A DNA stretch of 64,000 nt from Candidatus Paceibacterota bacterium (GCA_035452965.1 DAOTCE010000024.1:1-64000); one strand, 5' to 3'. Shown: positions 25,176 to 34,516, counted from the stretch's first letter. Numbers and translations: made by a program. Notes: generated by a model not told the origin, from the sequence alone.

Positions 25176-26384
25176 TTAGGTGCGGAACAAAACGCCTTCG
25201 CGTTTGAACATCGCCACAGCGGCCGCCAGGGCGCCGGCAGCGTATATGCAGGTCGAGGCGAAGATCAACGCGATGTAGTTCCAATGAAAGGTGCCGGAGA
25301 GAATTTCCTTGCTCACGAGGCTGAGGTTCACCACCGGGATAACCGCCAGGCGGCTGTTAAGCTCCACGCCGGGCAGCATCGACGCCACCGCCGGCATGAT
25401 GGTGACGAGCAGCAGCGGCTGCAAGTAACTGTGCGCCTCCTTGGTGGTGCGGGAGAACAAGCCAATCGCCAGCATTACGGCGGAAAAGAGCAGGGCCATC
25501 GGCAGCATCATCACAAACACGGCTGCCAGGGAGGACAGGTCCATCGTCAGGGGCAGGGGCAGCGCTTCGCGGCCCCCGCCGGTGGCCAATCGCTTAACCA
25601 GCGCAAAGGACGCCCCCAGGCTGCAGAGCGACAGCAAGGTGGTGACGAGCGAAGCGGTCAGCACCATCAGGCATTTCCCGTACACCAAGTGCGTGCGGGC
25701 AACCGGACTGCACAAGAGAGTCTCTATTGTCCCGCGCTCCTTTTCGCCGGCGGTCAAATCAACGGAAGGGTAAATCGCGCCGGTCATGCACATCAGAATA
25801 AGGAGGTAGGGGATAAACGCTCCAAGAAGATTGCCACTGACTTTCTTGGGCGGCGCCACGTTAGTCTGTCGTATGTCGAAGGGCTTGAGCAACCGCTCAG
25901 GGAAGTTGTGCGCGGCGAGGCGCTTGCTCAACGTTCGGTCGCTCAACTGGCGAAAGAACTCCTCGATTGGCTGCGCCCCGAAGGAGGATTTCATCTCCCC
26001 TTCGTAAATGTAAATGTGCACCGTCTTCTTCTCTCCGGTGCGAAGGGCATCGTCGAACCCGGCGGGAATCTCGACGGCGGCACGAACCTTCTTGTTCGAT
26101 ATCAAATTGGTGTAGTCCTGGCTGGCAGGGACGACCTGAATCGTCTTCAGCGCGCGCAATGCGGCCAGGGTCTGCGTAGAATCCTCGCCGCCGAGCACCA
26201 TAACCCTGGGGATCTCTTGCTGCGCTTGAGTTACCAGCCGGACCGCCAGCACTCCCATGCCCAGCGTGAGCGCCGGGATGGCGATCAACGGCACCACGAT
26301 CATCGAGATAATTGTCCGCCGGTCCCGCAGCGAATCGAGCAGCTCCTTTCGATAAACAACGCCAACGCTGCGCAAGGTCGTCAT
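25176..26384 (-). CDS. ABC-2 type transporter permease (NatB-like)
   Basis: A 402-residue permease of the ABC-2/NatB type. One transmembrane helix lies near residues 25-50 (IISMIVVPLIAIPALTLGMG), then a large extracytoplasmic domain of about 130 residues, then about five helices from residue 185 to the end (AFIPYLLILMCMTGAIYP, ERGTIETLLCSPV as the coupling segment, AVFVMMLPMALLFSAVM). The typical role is export of Na+ or another small substrate with the ATPase encoded immediately upstream (4-bp overlap at 26381-26384). The substrate is not evident. Confidence 0.88.
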   Translation of the reverse strand: MTTLRSVGVVYRKELLDSLRDRRTIISMIVVPLIAIPALTLGMGVLAVRLVTQAQQEIPRVMVLGGEDSTQTLAALRALKTIQVVPASQDYTNLISNKKVRAAVEIPAGFDDALRTGEKKTVHIYIYEGEMKSSFGAQPIEEFFRQLSDRTLSKRLAAHNFPERLLKPFDIRQTNVAPPKKVSGNLLGAFIPYLLILMCMTGAIYPSVDLTAGEKERGTIETLLCSPVARTHLVYGKCLMVLTASLVTTLLSLCSLGASFALVKRLATGGGREALPLPLTMDLSSLAAVFVMMLPMALLFSAVMLAIGLFSRTTKEAHSYLQPLLLVTIMPAVASMLPGVELNSRLAVIPVVNLSLVSKEILSGTFHWNYIALIFASTCIYAAGALAAAVAMFKREGVLFRT

Positions 26385-27115
26385 TTCTCCTCCACCAGCT
26401 TCACAAATACGTCGTCCAGGTCCTGCGCGCCCGTCTGCTCTCGCAGTTCTGCCAGCGTGCCCTCGGCCATCATGCGCCCGTTGTGAATGATGGCGATCCG
26501 GTCACAGAGCTTCTCGGCTTCGCGCATCACGTGCGTGGAGAAGATGACCGTCTTGCCGCGCGCGCGACAATCATGGATGAAGCCGACCACCGTTCGCGCC
26601 GTCAACACGTCCAGGCCGTGGGTTGGCTCGTCGAAGATCATCACCGGCGGGTCATGCACCAGTGTGCGGGCGATTGAGACCTTTTGTTTCATGCCGCTAG
26701 AGAGTTGGTCGCAGCGGCGATGCCGGAATTCATCCATGTCCAGCGTTGCGAAGATGCTTTCCAGACGCTCGCGCAAGACCAGCTCCGCCACGCCGTGCAA
26801 CCGGCCGAAATACTCGACCGTTTCCTGGGCGGTCAGCCGCCCGTAAAGCGCCGTAGCGGTCGAGAGAAAACCAATGTGTGCGCGCACGCGTTCCGGCTCC
26901 GCGGTTACATCGAAACCGGCGACACGGGCGGTGCCGGAGGTGGGTTGGAGAATGGTGCCTAACAGGCGCAGGCAGGTTGTCTTCCCGGCACCGTTGACGC
27001 CGAGCAGGCCAAATATTTGTCCCGGTTCGCAGTGAAAACTGACATCGTCCACGGCCCGGATTTGGCCGCGCTTCTTATCGGGGAAGATCTTGGTCAGTCG
27101 GCTAGCTTCGATCAT
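26381..27115 (-). CDS. ABC transporter ATP-binding protein (NatA-like)
   Basis: A 244-residue ATPase with Walker A GVNGAGKTT, Q-loop region FLSTATALYGRLTAQETVE, signature LSSGMKQKVSIART (LSSGM instead of LSGGQ, as often in the NatA/CcmA group), Walker B VMIFDEPTHGLD and H-loop FSTHVMREAE. It energises the NatB-like permease that overlaps its stop by 4 bp. The ATG at 27115 (MIEASRLTKIF) is chosen because it gives the normal ABC N-terminus; an upstream in-frame start at 27184 adds unlike sequence. The PocR/AraC regulator gene ends 125 bp upstream. Confidence 0.9.
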   Translation of the reverse strand: MIEASRLTKIFPDKKRGQIRAVDDVSFHCEPGQIFGLLGVNGAGKTTCLRLLGTILQPTSGTARVAGFDVTAEPERVRAHIGFLSTATALYGRLTAQETVEYFGRLHGVAELVLRERLESIFATLDMDEFRHRRCDQLSSGMKQKVSIARTLVHDPPVMIFDEPTHGLDVLTARTVVGFIHDCRARGKTVIFSTHVMREAEKLCDRIAIIHNGRMMAEGTLAELREQTGAQDLDDVFVKLVEEK

Positions 27116-27240
27116 GAAGAGCGCCGGGCAGGGATTGAGAGCCGCATCATCTGCAAGAGGATAAGGACGACTGAGGCGGCACACAAGCCGGCAGTCCAGC
27201 GGCGATGCTCCAGGGCGAACTTACCCGGCCTGTCCAATGT

Positions 27241-28269
27241 TCAGCTCGTGCCCAGCAACTGAGCGCGATACTCGGTAGGCGACTGGCCGAGGATCTTCTT
27301 GAATACCCGGTTGAAGTGGGTCAGGGACTGAAAGCCGACCTCGAAAGCAATCTCGCTCACGCGCAAATTCGGGTTGAGCAGAAGGTTCTTGGCCTTCTCG
27401 ATGCGCACGCGCGAGAGGTAGTCCGTGAAGTTAATGCCAGTAACCTGTTTGAACATCTTGCAGAAGTAGAAGGTGCTGGTATTGACGGCTCGAGCAACGT
27501 GTCCGAGGCGGAGGTGCTCAGTTTGGTGCTGCTGGATGTACTCTTTGGCGCGGGTGATCACTGGAGGCTCGGCGTTCTCTTGTTGGAGGACAACCTGGTT
27601 GCTGAGCATCGAGAGGTGCTGCGCAAAGATGCTGAGAAGTCTCACGACCGCCTCGTGCTTCTTGTTAGGCACTACGCGGGTGGCGAAATAGGCCCGCTCA
27701 AGCTTGCGGGGATCCGCATTCACGCCCCATTCGGAGACCAGGCGAAGCGTGCGTTGGAACTGCTTTCGGCTGGGGGCCTTGCGGAAAAGCTGGCCCGTCT
27801 GCAGGAAGCCGATCAGGCGATCGCCCAGACGCACCGGCACCGCGGTGTCGCATAGGCCCGCGGGACAATTTACGGTGTGCGCTTCGTCCACCGCGCCGGC
27901 CGCCAGTCTTTCCTGGACCTGCAAGCAGGAGGCGCAGGCACGGCTGGTTTCCACTACCAGGGCGCAGAAGGGGCTTTCGTTGCGATGACCATGATGGGGA
28001 AGCTGCCAGGATTCCACCGCTCTCAACGCCACGGGCAGGCCTGTGGCCTCGGTAAAGGCGCGCTCGTAATCCTGGAAGATCTTGGAATTGCTCAGCGCCT
28101 CGACCAGATTGCGGTCCGCATTGATTCCACTGCTGCCGCGGGACCTCAGCGCCGGCTCCCTGGCTTGAGCGTCCCGGGCGCTGCGCCGCCCCCGCCCGGC
28201 ACGCCCGGGAGCAGGGGCGGCATCTCCCCCGTCGCCTTCCAAAGCATGCCGAGCAAATGTTGTTTGCAT
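27241..28269 (-). CDS. PocR-domain AraC-family transcriptional regulator
   Basis: A 342-residue regulator. Residues about 55-215 form a PocR sensory domain (SKIFQDYERAFTEATGLPV; Cys-containing core ETSRACASCLQVQ and VNCPAGLCDTAVPVRLGD; IGFLQTGQLF), known to bind small hydrocarbon-derivative ligands. Residues about 240-340 are the double helix-turn-helix of AraC proteins (RLGHVARAVNTSTFYFCKMF, VSEIAFEVGFQSLTHFNRVF). The first 50 residues are Ala/Arg/Gly-rich and may be overcalled. It lies between the NatAB genes and the macrolide-type exporter operon on the same strand, so it may control either. Confidence 0.88.
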   Translation of the reverse strand: MQTTFARHALEGDGGDAAPAPGRAGRGRRSARDAQAREPALRSRGSSGINADRNLVEALSNSKIFQDYERAFTEATGLPVALRAVESWQLPHHGHRNESPFCALVVETSRACASCLQVQERLAAGAVDEAHTVNCPAGLCDTAVPVRLGDRLIGFLQTGQLFRKAPSRKQFQRTLRLVSEWGVNADPRKLERAYFATRVVPNKKHEAVVRLLSIFAQHLSMLSNQVVLQQENAEPPVITRAKEYIQQHQTEHLRLGHVARAVNTSTFYFCKMFKQVTGINFTDYLSRVRIEKAKNLLLNPNLRVSEIAFEVGFQSLTHFNRVFKKILGQSPTEYRAQLLGTS

Positions 28270-28635
28270 TGACGCAAATTACGAGAACACGGAGAAGGTG
28301 TCAATCAGGGCCACAACGTGGTGGCTGTCCACGTACAGCCTATCTCTGCCACCAGGTAGCGGCGGGCATCCTGCCTGACCTGAGGGGAGATATCTTGCCG
28401 CTTGGATCGTGGAAGACCAAGCTGCACTGACACCAAAATTGTTCAGACCACGACAGAAAAAGGCGTGGTCTTGCCTCAAAGTCTGTGATCCCCGCAGCTG
28501 GTCTAAACGCTCCACCCCTTCCGGTACTTGCGGCGGAAGTAACGATTGAGTTCGGGCAGGTTGGAGCAGCGCATCTTGCGGTCGTTCCATCCGACATTGG
28601 CGCCATCGTGCCAGTGAATTCTGAGCCAAAGTCCG
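28270..28635. other. 366-bp intergenic region with orphan coding-like frame
   Basis: This gap lies between the permease stop (28636) and the regulator start. Apart from the coding-like frame at 28503-28629 on the minus strand I see nothing recognisable. Confidence 0.5.
28503..28629 (-). pseudogene. coding-like fragment without a start
   Basis: A minus-strand frame of about 42 codons (LWLRIHWHDGANVGWNDRK, then MRCSNLPELNRYFRRKYRKG, ending WSV) has strongly G/C-biased third positions and a protein-like composition, but no ATG/GTG/TTG before an internal Met. Its 5' end runs into the stop of the preceding permease gene in another frame. It looks like the surviving 3' end of a gene truncated by deletion. 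The family is not recognised. Confidence 0.32.
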
Positions 28636-29991
28636 CTATTCGTACCTGAGCGCTTGAATTGGATCAAGGCGGGCCGCTTTGAGCGCGGGGAAGAGCCCGG
28701 CGCAGACTCCCACGGCGGCACTGAAGGCAACGGCGACAATCATGGCGGCCGGGGTGATGACCGGCGCGTTGGCCGTTGGGCTGATCTGCTCCAGCACTCT
28801 CACAAAGCCGTAGGACGCTACCACGCCCAATGCCGCGCCGAGCAGAGCAATGACGATGCTCTCGACGAGCACCTGGGTAAAGACGGACAGACCGGTCGCG
28901 CCAACCGCCTTGCAGATGCCGATCTCGCGGATGCGTTCGTTGATGCTGGCGAGCATGATGTTCATGATGCCGATTCCGCCCACGAGCAGGCTGATTGCCG
29001 CAATGACCCCACCACTCATGCGCGCGTTGCGAATTTGCTTATCAATGGCCTCCATTTGGTTTTCCTGGGTGCGGAACCGGAAATCCTCAATGCCGCGATG
29101 CGTCAGCATGAGGACATTGCGGGTCTGCTGCAGTGCCGCCTCCATTTGGTCGAGTCCGGTTACCTTTAGGCCAATGTCGTCAAGCCGATTGTCCGGGATG
29201 CCGCTCTCGTCCCCGGCGGAGCGGAACCGGACCCAGGCGGTGTTGAGCGGCATGTATATGGTCTCATTCTTATGGTCGAAGGCCCAATTGCCGCTTCGGT
29301 GCCGGGCTTTCAGCCGGGCGGGGCCGGACTGCGGTCCGCTCGGCCGCTGCCCGGCCAACTCGCGCTCTTTCCTTGCCTGTTCGCTCTCGTAGCGGGTGAA
29401 CATGCCCACAATTGTGAAGGGCTGCCCGTTGAGGTTGATGCTCTCGCCGACCGGGATGATCTCACGCCCGATTTGCTCCGGCGACCCGAACAGCTCGTCG
29501 CGAACGGCAGTGCCGATGACGCAAACCGGGTTGGCGTTTTCCTCGTCCAGGTCGGTGAAGAAACGACCATGCTCCAGCGTATGGAGGTAAACCTCCATGG
29601 CGGCCGGCCATACGCCGGCGGCGTCCCAGGCCCGGAACGTCTTGTCGCCCCGGGTCACGATCACGTCATCCACATCCATCTTGGGCGACACCAAACGCAT
29701 GAGCGGAGCGCTGCTGCGCAGCGCCGTGACGTCAACCATGGTGTTGCCTGGCGCCTGATCGGCCAGATGTTCCTGCTCGGCGGGCACGTCCTGGTCGTCC
29801 ACGTTGACCCGGTCCGCGCCACCCATGGCGATCATGGTCTCCCGCATGCCGTTCTCCATGCCCTTGATGATTGCGGCAAAGCCAACCAGGCTGGCAACGC
29901 CGAGAATGATGCCCAGCATGGTCAACAGGGAGCGGAACTTGTGTGCCCACACTTCCTTGAGGCCGACGACGATGGTGTTAGGCAGGATCAT
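28636..29991 (-). CDS. MacB/FtsX-type ABC permease (second of a pair)
   Basis: A 451-residue permease with the MacB-PCD plus FtsX architecture: helix 1 at about 20-45 (LLTMLGIILGVASLVGFAA), a periplasmic domain to about 320, then three helices (GVIAAISLLVGGIGIMNIML, SIVIALLGAALGVVASYGFV, AAMIVAVAFSAAVGVCAGLF) and the conserved end KAARLDPIQALRYE. Such permeases act as mechanotransmitters for efflux or lipoprotein release rather than classic channels. It overlaps the preceding paralogue by 4 bp. Having two complete permeases with one ATPase and one adaptor suggests a heterodimeric transporter. Confidence 0.9.
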   Translation of the reverse strand: MILPNTIVVGLKEVWAHKFRSLLTMLGIILGVASLVGFAAIIKGMENGMRETMIAMGGADRVNVDDQDVPAEQEHLADQAPGNTMVDVTALRSSAPLMRLVSPKMDVDDVIVTRGDKTFRAWDAAGVWPAAMEVYLHTLEHGRFFTDLDEENANPVCVIGTAVRDELFGSPEQIGREIIPVGESINLNGQPFTIVGMFTRYESEQARKERELAGQRPSGPQSGPARLKARHRSGNWAFDHKNETIYMPLNTAWVRFRSAGDESGIPDNRLDDIGLKVTGLDQMEAALQQTRNVLMLTHRGIEDFRFRTQENQMEAIDKQIRNARMSGGVIAAISLLVGGIGIMNIMLASINERIREIGICKAVGATGLSVFTQVLVESIVIALLGAALGVVASYGFVRVLEQISPTANAPVITPAAMIVAVAFSAAVGVCAGLFPALKAARLDPIQALRYE

Positions 29992-31442
29992 TCGTACCGT
30001 AACGCCTGTATGGGATTGAGGTTAGCCGCTTTGATCGCCGGGAAGATCCCCGCCAGAATTCCGACCAGTACGCTGGCGCCGAAGGCCACCATGAGCGCGG
30101 TCAGGCCGACGATGGGCGCGTTTTCCGTCGGGGAGATCAGGCTGAGCAAGTCCACCAGGGCGAAGGAGGCGGCCAGACCAACCAGACCACCAAGGATGGC
30201 AATCACCACGGATTCAACGAGGATTTGGACAAAGACGTCGCCGGTGGAGGCGCCGACAGATTTGCGGATCCCGATTTCGCGCACGCGTTCCGAGATGCTG
30301 GCCAGCATGATGTTCATGATGCCAATGCCACCAACCAGCAGGCTGATCCCGGCGATGAGGCCGCCGCTCCACCGGGCGTTGCGGATGAAGGTGTTGATTT
30401 GGTCGGCCCAGTCCTCCTGAGTTCGGAAACCGAAGTCTTCGATGCCTTTGTGGGTGGACATGAGGACGTTGCGAATCTGCTGCAACGCCTCCGACAGCAG
30501 GTCCACGCTGGCGATCTTCACCGACAAGCCCGAGAGCCGCGGGTCGCCGCTTGTGCTGGTAATGGTACGGCTGCCGCCACCAGAAGACAGCATAACCTGG
30601 GTCGCTCCGGACCGGAACTTCATCCACACCGTGTTCAGGGGGATGAAGACCGTGGCGTTCTTGAGGTAGAAAACGAAGCTGCTGCCCCGCCGAGTGCTGC
30701 CCCAGCCGCGACTGCGAACGACGCCTCCCGCCTGCTGCTGGCCGGCCTGGCTTTGGGCGAGCAACCGCGCCTTGCGGTCCTGCTCGCTCTCGTAGTGCTG
30801 GAACATGCCCACGATCGTGAAGGGCACGCCATTGATGAAAAGGGTTTCACCGATCGGGATGATTTCGCGGCCAATCTTCTCCGGCGCGCCCCACAATTCG
30901 TCACGCGCGGCGGTACCGATGACGCAGACGTTGCGGGCCATTTCATCATCCAGCTCGTTGAACATCCGGCCGTGCTCGACCACGTGCTCATATAGCTCCA
31001 AGGCTGCAGGCCAAACGCCAACGCAATTCCAGGGTCGGAAGCTCTTCCCCTTGGCCGTGAGGGTGGCGGAGATGCGCATTTCCGGCGAGAAGCGCGTCAC
31101 CAACGGGGCGCTTTGTTGCAGAGCCTGCACGTCGTTGATGGTGATGCCGACGGCCTGGTCGGAGAGATGGCGCTGCTCAATCGGGAGGTTCTGTGGTTCG
31201 ATGCTCACCCGTTCCAGCCCGCCGATGGCCACCAGCGCCTCTTTGGCTCCCTTCTCCATGCCCGCCACCAGGGCCGACATAGCTACGAGACTGGAGACGC
31301 CAAGAATGATTCCCAGCATCGTCAGCAGCGACCGGAACTTGTGCGCCCAAATCTCCCGCATGCCCGCGAGGATGGTGATGCCAAGCTGCCCCCAGGAATG
31401 CTGGAACACCTCAGGTGAGGTATTGGCCCGCCGCGCGCTCAT
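29988..31442 (-). CDS. MacB/FtsX-type ABC permease (first of a pair)
   Basis: A 484-residue paralogue of the neighbouring permease. Helix 1 is at about 38-62 (LLTMLGIILGVSSLVAMSA); the periplasmic domain carries an extra Gly/Ser/Arg-rich insertion near 235-255 (QAGQQQAGGVVRSRGWG) compared with the second permease. Three C-terminal helices include GLIAGISLLVGGIGIMNIML, and the end is KAANLNPIQALRYE. It overlaps both its neighbours (ATPase and second permease) by 4 bp each, showing tight translational coupling. It is likely one half of a heterodimer in a MacAB-like export complex. Confidence 0.9.
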   Translation of the reverse strand: MSARRANTSPEVFQHSWGQLGITILAGMREIWAHKFRSLLTMLGIILGVSSLVAMSALVAGMEKGAKEALVAIGGLERVSIEPQNLPIEQRHLSDQAVGITINDVQALQQSAPLVTRFSPEMRISATLTAKGKSFRPWNCVGVWPAALELYEHVVEHGRMFNELDDEMARNVCVIGTAARDELWGAPEKIGREIIPIGETLFINGVPFTIVGMFQHYESEQDRKARLLAQSQAGQQQAGGVVRSRGWGSTRRGSSFVFYLKNATVFIPLNTVWMKFRSGATQVMLSSGGGSRTITSTSGDPRLSGLSVKIASVDLLSEALQQIRNVLMSTHKGIEDFGFRTQEDWADQINTFIRNARWSGGLIAGISLLVGGIGIMNIMLASISERVREIGIRKSVGASTGDVFVQILVESVVIAILGGLVGLAASFALVDLLSLISPTENAPIVGLTALMVAFGASVLVGILAGIFPAIKAANLNPIQALRYE

Positions 31443-32179
31443 GGCTGTGCCGGCACCGTCGCGCCGGCGGATTGCCCCGGACCCGCCAGCCCGGCCAGGG
31501 TCAAATCCACCTGGGCCGCGATCTTGCCGTCGCGGATCTCTATGCGACGCGGTGTGACCGCGGCAATCTCAGGGTCGTGGGTGACCAGCACGATCGTGCG
31601 GCCCTCCTGGCTGAGCTTGCGGAAGAGTTGCAGGATGGCGTCTCCGGTATGCGAGTCGAGATTGCCGGTTGGCTCGTCGGCGAAGATGATTCGCGGGTTG
31701 TTGACGAGGGCCCGCGCGATGGCGGCGCGCTGTTGCTGCCCCCCCGAGAGCTGGCTGGGACGGTGCCTGGCGCGGTTGGCCATGTCCACCAGCCTTAAGG
31801 CTTCCGCGGCCCGCGCGCGCCGCTCCCGCGCGGAGATGCCGCTATAGATCATCGGCAGCTCGACATTCTGGACAACATTTAGCTTCGGCAGCAGGTTGAA
31901 GAACTGAAACACGAACCCGATTTTCTGGTTGCGGATGGCTGCAAGCTGCCGCGAAGTGGCATCCTGAATCATCACCCCGTCAAGCTGGATCGTCCCCTTG
32001 CTGGGCGAGTCCAGGCACCCCAGGATGTGCATCAAGGTGGACTTCCCGCTGCCTGACGGACCGATAATGGAGATAAACTCGCCTTCCCCAATGTCGAGGC
32101 TAACGTCGTCGAGCGCCCGGATTTCCTCATCGCCAAGGTGGTAAACCTTGCTGACGTTGCGGACTTCGACCAATGCCAT
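31439..32179 (-). CDS. MacB/LolD-type ABC ATPase
   Basis: A 246-residue ATPase of the LolD/MacB subfamily: Walker A GPSGSGKST, the LolD-type motif QNVELPMIYSG, signature LSGGQQQRAAIARAL, Walker B IIFADEPTGNLDS and H-loop VLVTHDPEIA. The ATG at 32179 (MALVEVRNVSKVYHLG) gives the canonical N-terminus. It drives the two FtsX-type permeases downstream; the adaptor gene ends 35 bp upstream. Together the four genes would form an export system, but no outer-membrane TolC partner is encoded in the window. Confidence 0.92.
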   Translation of the reverse strand: MALVEVRNVSKVYHLGDEEIRALDDVSLDIGEGEFISIIGPSGSGKSTLMHILGCLDSPSKGTIQLDGVMIQDATSRQLAAIRNQKIGFVFQFFNLLPKLNVVQNVELPMIYSGISARERRARAAEALRLVDMANRARHRPSQLSGGQQQRAAIARALVNNPRIIFADEPTGNLDSHTGDAILQLFRKLSQEGRTIVLVTHDPEIAAVTPRRIEIRDGKIAAQVDLTLAGLAGPGQSAGATVPAQP

Positions 32180-32214
32180 GGGCGTGATGCGTGAAGGGTG
32201 AAACGCGGACCAGC

Positions 32215-33477
32215 TCAACGCGAGGCGCTGCCCGCGCTCGGACCGGGGCCTTTTTTACCGGGTGGCCGGTCGGTTTTTCCGGCGCCTGCCGGCGCGCGCT
32301 CGGAGGCGGTATTGAGGTTGGTGCCGGAACCGCCTGCGCCCTCGCTACCGCCTTTGCGTTGCGCAGTCGCTTTCCCCGCCTTGTTCTCACGTGCTTCTTT
32401 GGGCAGCTCCAGCGCGACGACCTCGCCTTCCTTGAGGCCATCCTGTATTTCCGCATAAAAGAAATCCGAAACGCCCACCTTCACGTTGCGCTTCTGGAAC
32501 GTCTCTCCCTGCTGCACGTAAACAAAGCGCTCCATCTGGCCGCCTTCCGACATTTTCTCCGTAAACACCGCGGCCAGGGGCACGGCTGTCACGTTGTCCG
32601 CTGACGCCACGGGGATCTGAACGTTCGCGGTCATGCCCGGGCGAATGCGGGGGTCGACATTTTTCAACAGGATGCGGGCGGGGTAGCCCTTAATATTGTT
32701 CTTGATGGTGGCTTGGGGAAAGACGCGCTCCACCAGGCCCGTGACGCTCAAGCCCGGCACCGCCTCCACCGTCACCTCGACCATCCCACCTACTTTGAGC
32801 CGGGGCACATCCGCCTGGTTGACCTGCGCGTTGATGATCATCGAGTTAAGGTCGGCGATGGTGAGCACCTCGGTGCCGCTGTTGAAGCCGCCCGAGCCGG
32901 ACACCGCCTGACCCATCGAGACCGGCCGGGTCAACACGGTGCAGGCAAACGGGGCCCGCACCTCGGTTTTGGTCAGCTGCTCATCGGTCAGAGCCAGGTC
33001 GCGCTCCGTGCGTTCAAGAGCGTTCTTGGCCAGGTCGTAGGTGGTCTTGGTGTCGTCGTATAGCTCCTGTGAAATGAGTTTCTCGGCCAGCAGTTGCTGC
33101 GCCCGCTTGTAGTCGCGCTCCGCCTTCTCCAGGCTCAGCTTCGCCTTCTCAATATCAGTCTGATTTGCAGCCCGCTGCTGTTTGAGCAGCTTGTCGTCCA
33201 GCTTGAATAGCAGGGCGTCCTTTTTAACGGAATCGCCGACATCTACCGGCAGTTCATCAATCAGCCCGTTGATTTCCGGGCGGACCGACACCTGCTCGGC
33301 GGGCGCAATCTCCCCCGCCGCATTCACCGAGAAGCTGATGTTGCGCAACTCCACCGTCGCAGTCGTGGGGCGGGTGGAGGCGACGCTGGTCTGGCTGGCC
33401 TTCTGCCAACGATTCCAGCCATAGTAACCGCCCGCTCCAAGAACTGCGATAACTATCAGAACAACGAACTTATTCAT
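32215..33477 (-). CDS. MacA/HlyD-type periplasmic adaptor
   Basis: A 420-residue membrane-fusion protein. It has an N-terminal membrane anchor (FVVLIVIAVLGAGGYYGW), a barrel-sandwich half motif (VSVRPEINGLIDELPVDVGD), an alpha-hairpin of about 90 residues (TDIEKAKLSLEKAERDYKRA) and beta-barrel parts (ARILLKNVDPRIRPGMTANV). The C-terminus after residue 370 is a Gly/Lys/Pro-rich tail, longer than in typical MacA. It links the inner-membrane permeases to an outer-membrane channel. The start could also be ATG 33492, five codons earlier. It is divergent from the EamA gene, so the operon promoter should lie in the 33.5-33.6 kb gap. Confidence 0.9.
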   Translation of the reverse strand: MNKFVVLIVIAVLGAGGYYGWNRWQKASQTSVASTRPTTATVELRNISFSVNAAGEIAPAEQVSVRPEINGLIDELPVDVGDSVKKDALLFKLDDKLLKQQRAANQTDIEKAKLSLEKAERDYKRAQQLLAEKLISQELYDDTKTTYDLAKNALERTERDLALTDEQLTKTEVRAPFACTVLTRPVSMGQAVSGSGGFNSGTEVLTIADLNSMIINAQVNQADVPRLKVGGMVEVTVEAVPGLSVTGLVERVFPQATIKNNIKGYPARILLKNVDPRIRPGMTANVQIPVASADNVTAVPLAAVFTEKMSEGGQMERFVYVQQGETFQKRNVKVGVSDFFYAEIQDGLKEGEVVALELPKEARENKAGKATAQRKGGSEGAGGSGTNLNTASERAPAGAGKTDRPPGKKGPGPSAGSASR

Positions 33478-33613
33478 CACAATCGAGGCCACACAGACTA
33501 GTCAGGGAATAGCCCGCAAGTAAACGCCTATCTGGGTCATGCGCGCAAACAGGCCAATGAAAGCTTGCCAGACCCGGCCCTAACCGATTCTGTTCTACGC
33601 TCTTTGGACACGT

Positions 33614-34516
33614 ATGAAGCCGTCGTATTTGATGTTATTGTTGGTGCTCAACCTCTTCTGGGGTTGCGTATATTCCGCCAACAAAGTCCTGGGGCAGTAC
33701 CTTACCCCTGGCGGCATCGTCACTCTGCGCTTCGGCCTGGCGGCGCTGTGCTTCCTCCCGCTCTGGCCGCTCCTGCGCGGGCCGGCGCCGCGGGGGCGGG
33801 ACCTCTTCGATGCCTGCCTCATGGGGGTGCTGCACTTCGCGCTGGGACAGCGGCTGCAGACCTACGCCAACGAGATCGGCACGGCCGGCAACTCGGCCGT
33901 CCTCATGGCCATCGAGCCCCTCTTCACATCGGCGGCGGCGGCCTTCTTCCTGCGCGAGCAGTTGGGCCCGCGCCGTCTGGCAGGTTTCGCCCTCGGGATA
34001 TTTGGAGTCGCCCTCCTCAACCGTGTCTGGCGCGGTGATTTTCAATGGGCCGGCCTCGCGCCCAGCCTCATCTTTGTCTCATCTTTCGTATGCGAAGCCG
34101 CCTATTCCATCATCGGCAAACCTATTGTCGCTCGCGCCAGCGGCGCCAAGATCGTAGCCATGTCCCTGGTGGCGGGGACAGTTGCCAACCTGCTCGTTGA
34201 CGGGCCAGAGACCTTTCACGCTGCCCAGAGGGTGCCAATTCAGGCCTGGTGGCTGCTTCTTGCCCTGGCCATCATCTGCACCGTCGGCGGCTACACCCTC
34301 TGGCTGATCATTATCCGCGAATGCCCTGTTAACGTCGCCGCCCTCACCATCTTCGTCCAATCCGTCTTCGGCGTCCTGATCGCCGCGCTTTGGGTCCATG
34401 AGACGCTCCACTGGGGCCATCTCTTCGGCAGCCTCAGCATCGCCGCCGGCCTGGCCCTCGGGCTCTCGCGCCAGGTCCATGGCACGCCTGGCGTGCAAGC
34501 CAGGCAGTCCGCCTGA
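33614..34516 (+). CDS. EamA/DMT-family transporter
   Basis: A 300-residue inner-membrane protein with ten predicted helices in two EamA halves (LLVLNLFWGCVYSANKVLGQ at the start; LAPSLIFVSSFVCEAAYSII opening the second half; VFGVLIAALWVHETLHWGHL near the end). The VWVHE-type motif at the end of helix 9 is typical of the drug/metabolite transporter superfamily, which exports amino acids, nucleotides or metabolites. It is a single-gene unit, divergent from the MacA-like adaptor and convergent with the lipoprotein gene. The substrate is unknown. Confidence 0.88.
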   Translation: MKPSYLMLLLVLNLFWGCVYSANKVLGQYLTPGGIVTLRFGLAALCFLPLWPLLRGPAPRGRDLFDACLMGVLHFALGQRLQTYANEIGTAGNSAVLMAIEPLFTSAAAAFFLREQLGPRRLAGFALGIFGVALLNRVWRGDFQWAGLAPSLIFVSSFVCEAAYSIIGKPIVARASGAKIVAMSLVAGTVANLLVDGPETFHAAQRVPIQAWWLLLALAIICTVGGYTLWLIIIRECPVNVAALTIFVQSVFGVLIAALWVHETLHWGHLFGSLSIAAGLALGLSRQVHGTPGVQARQSA

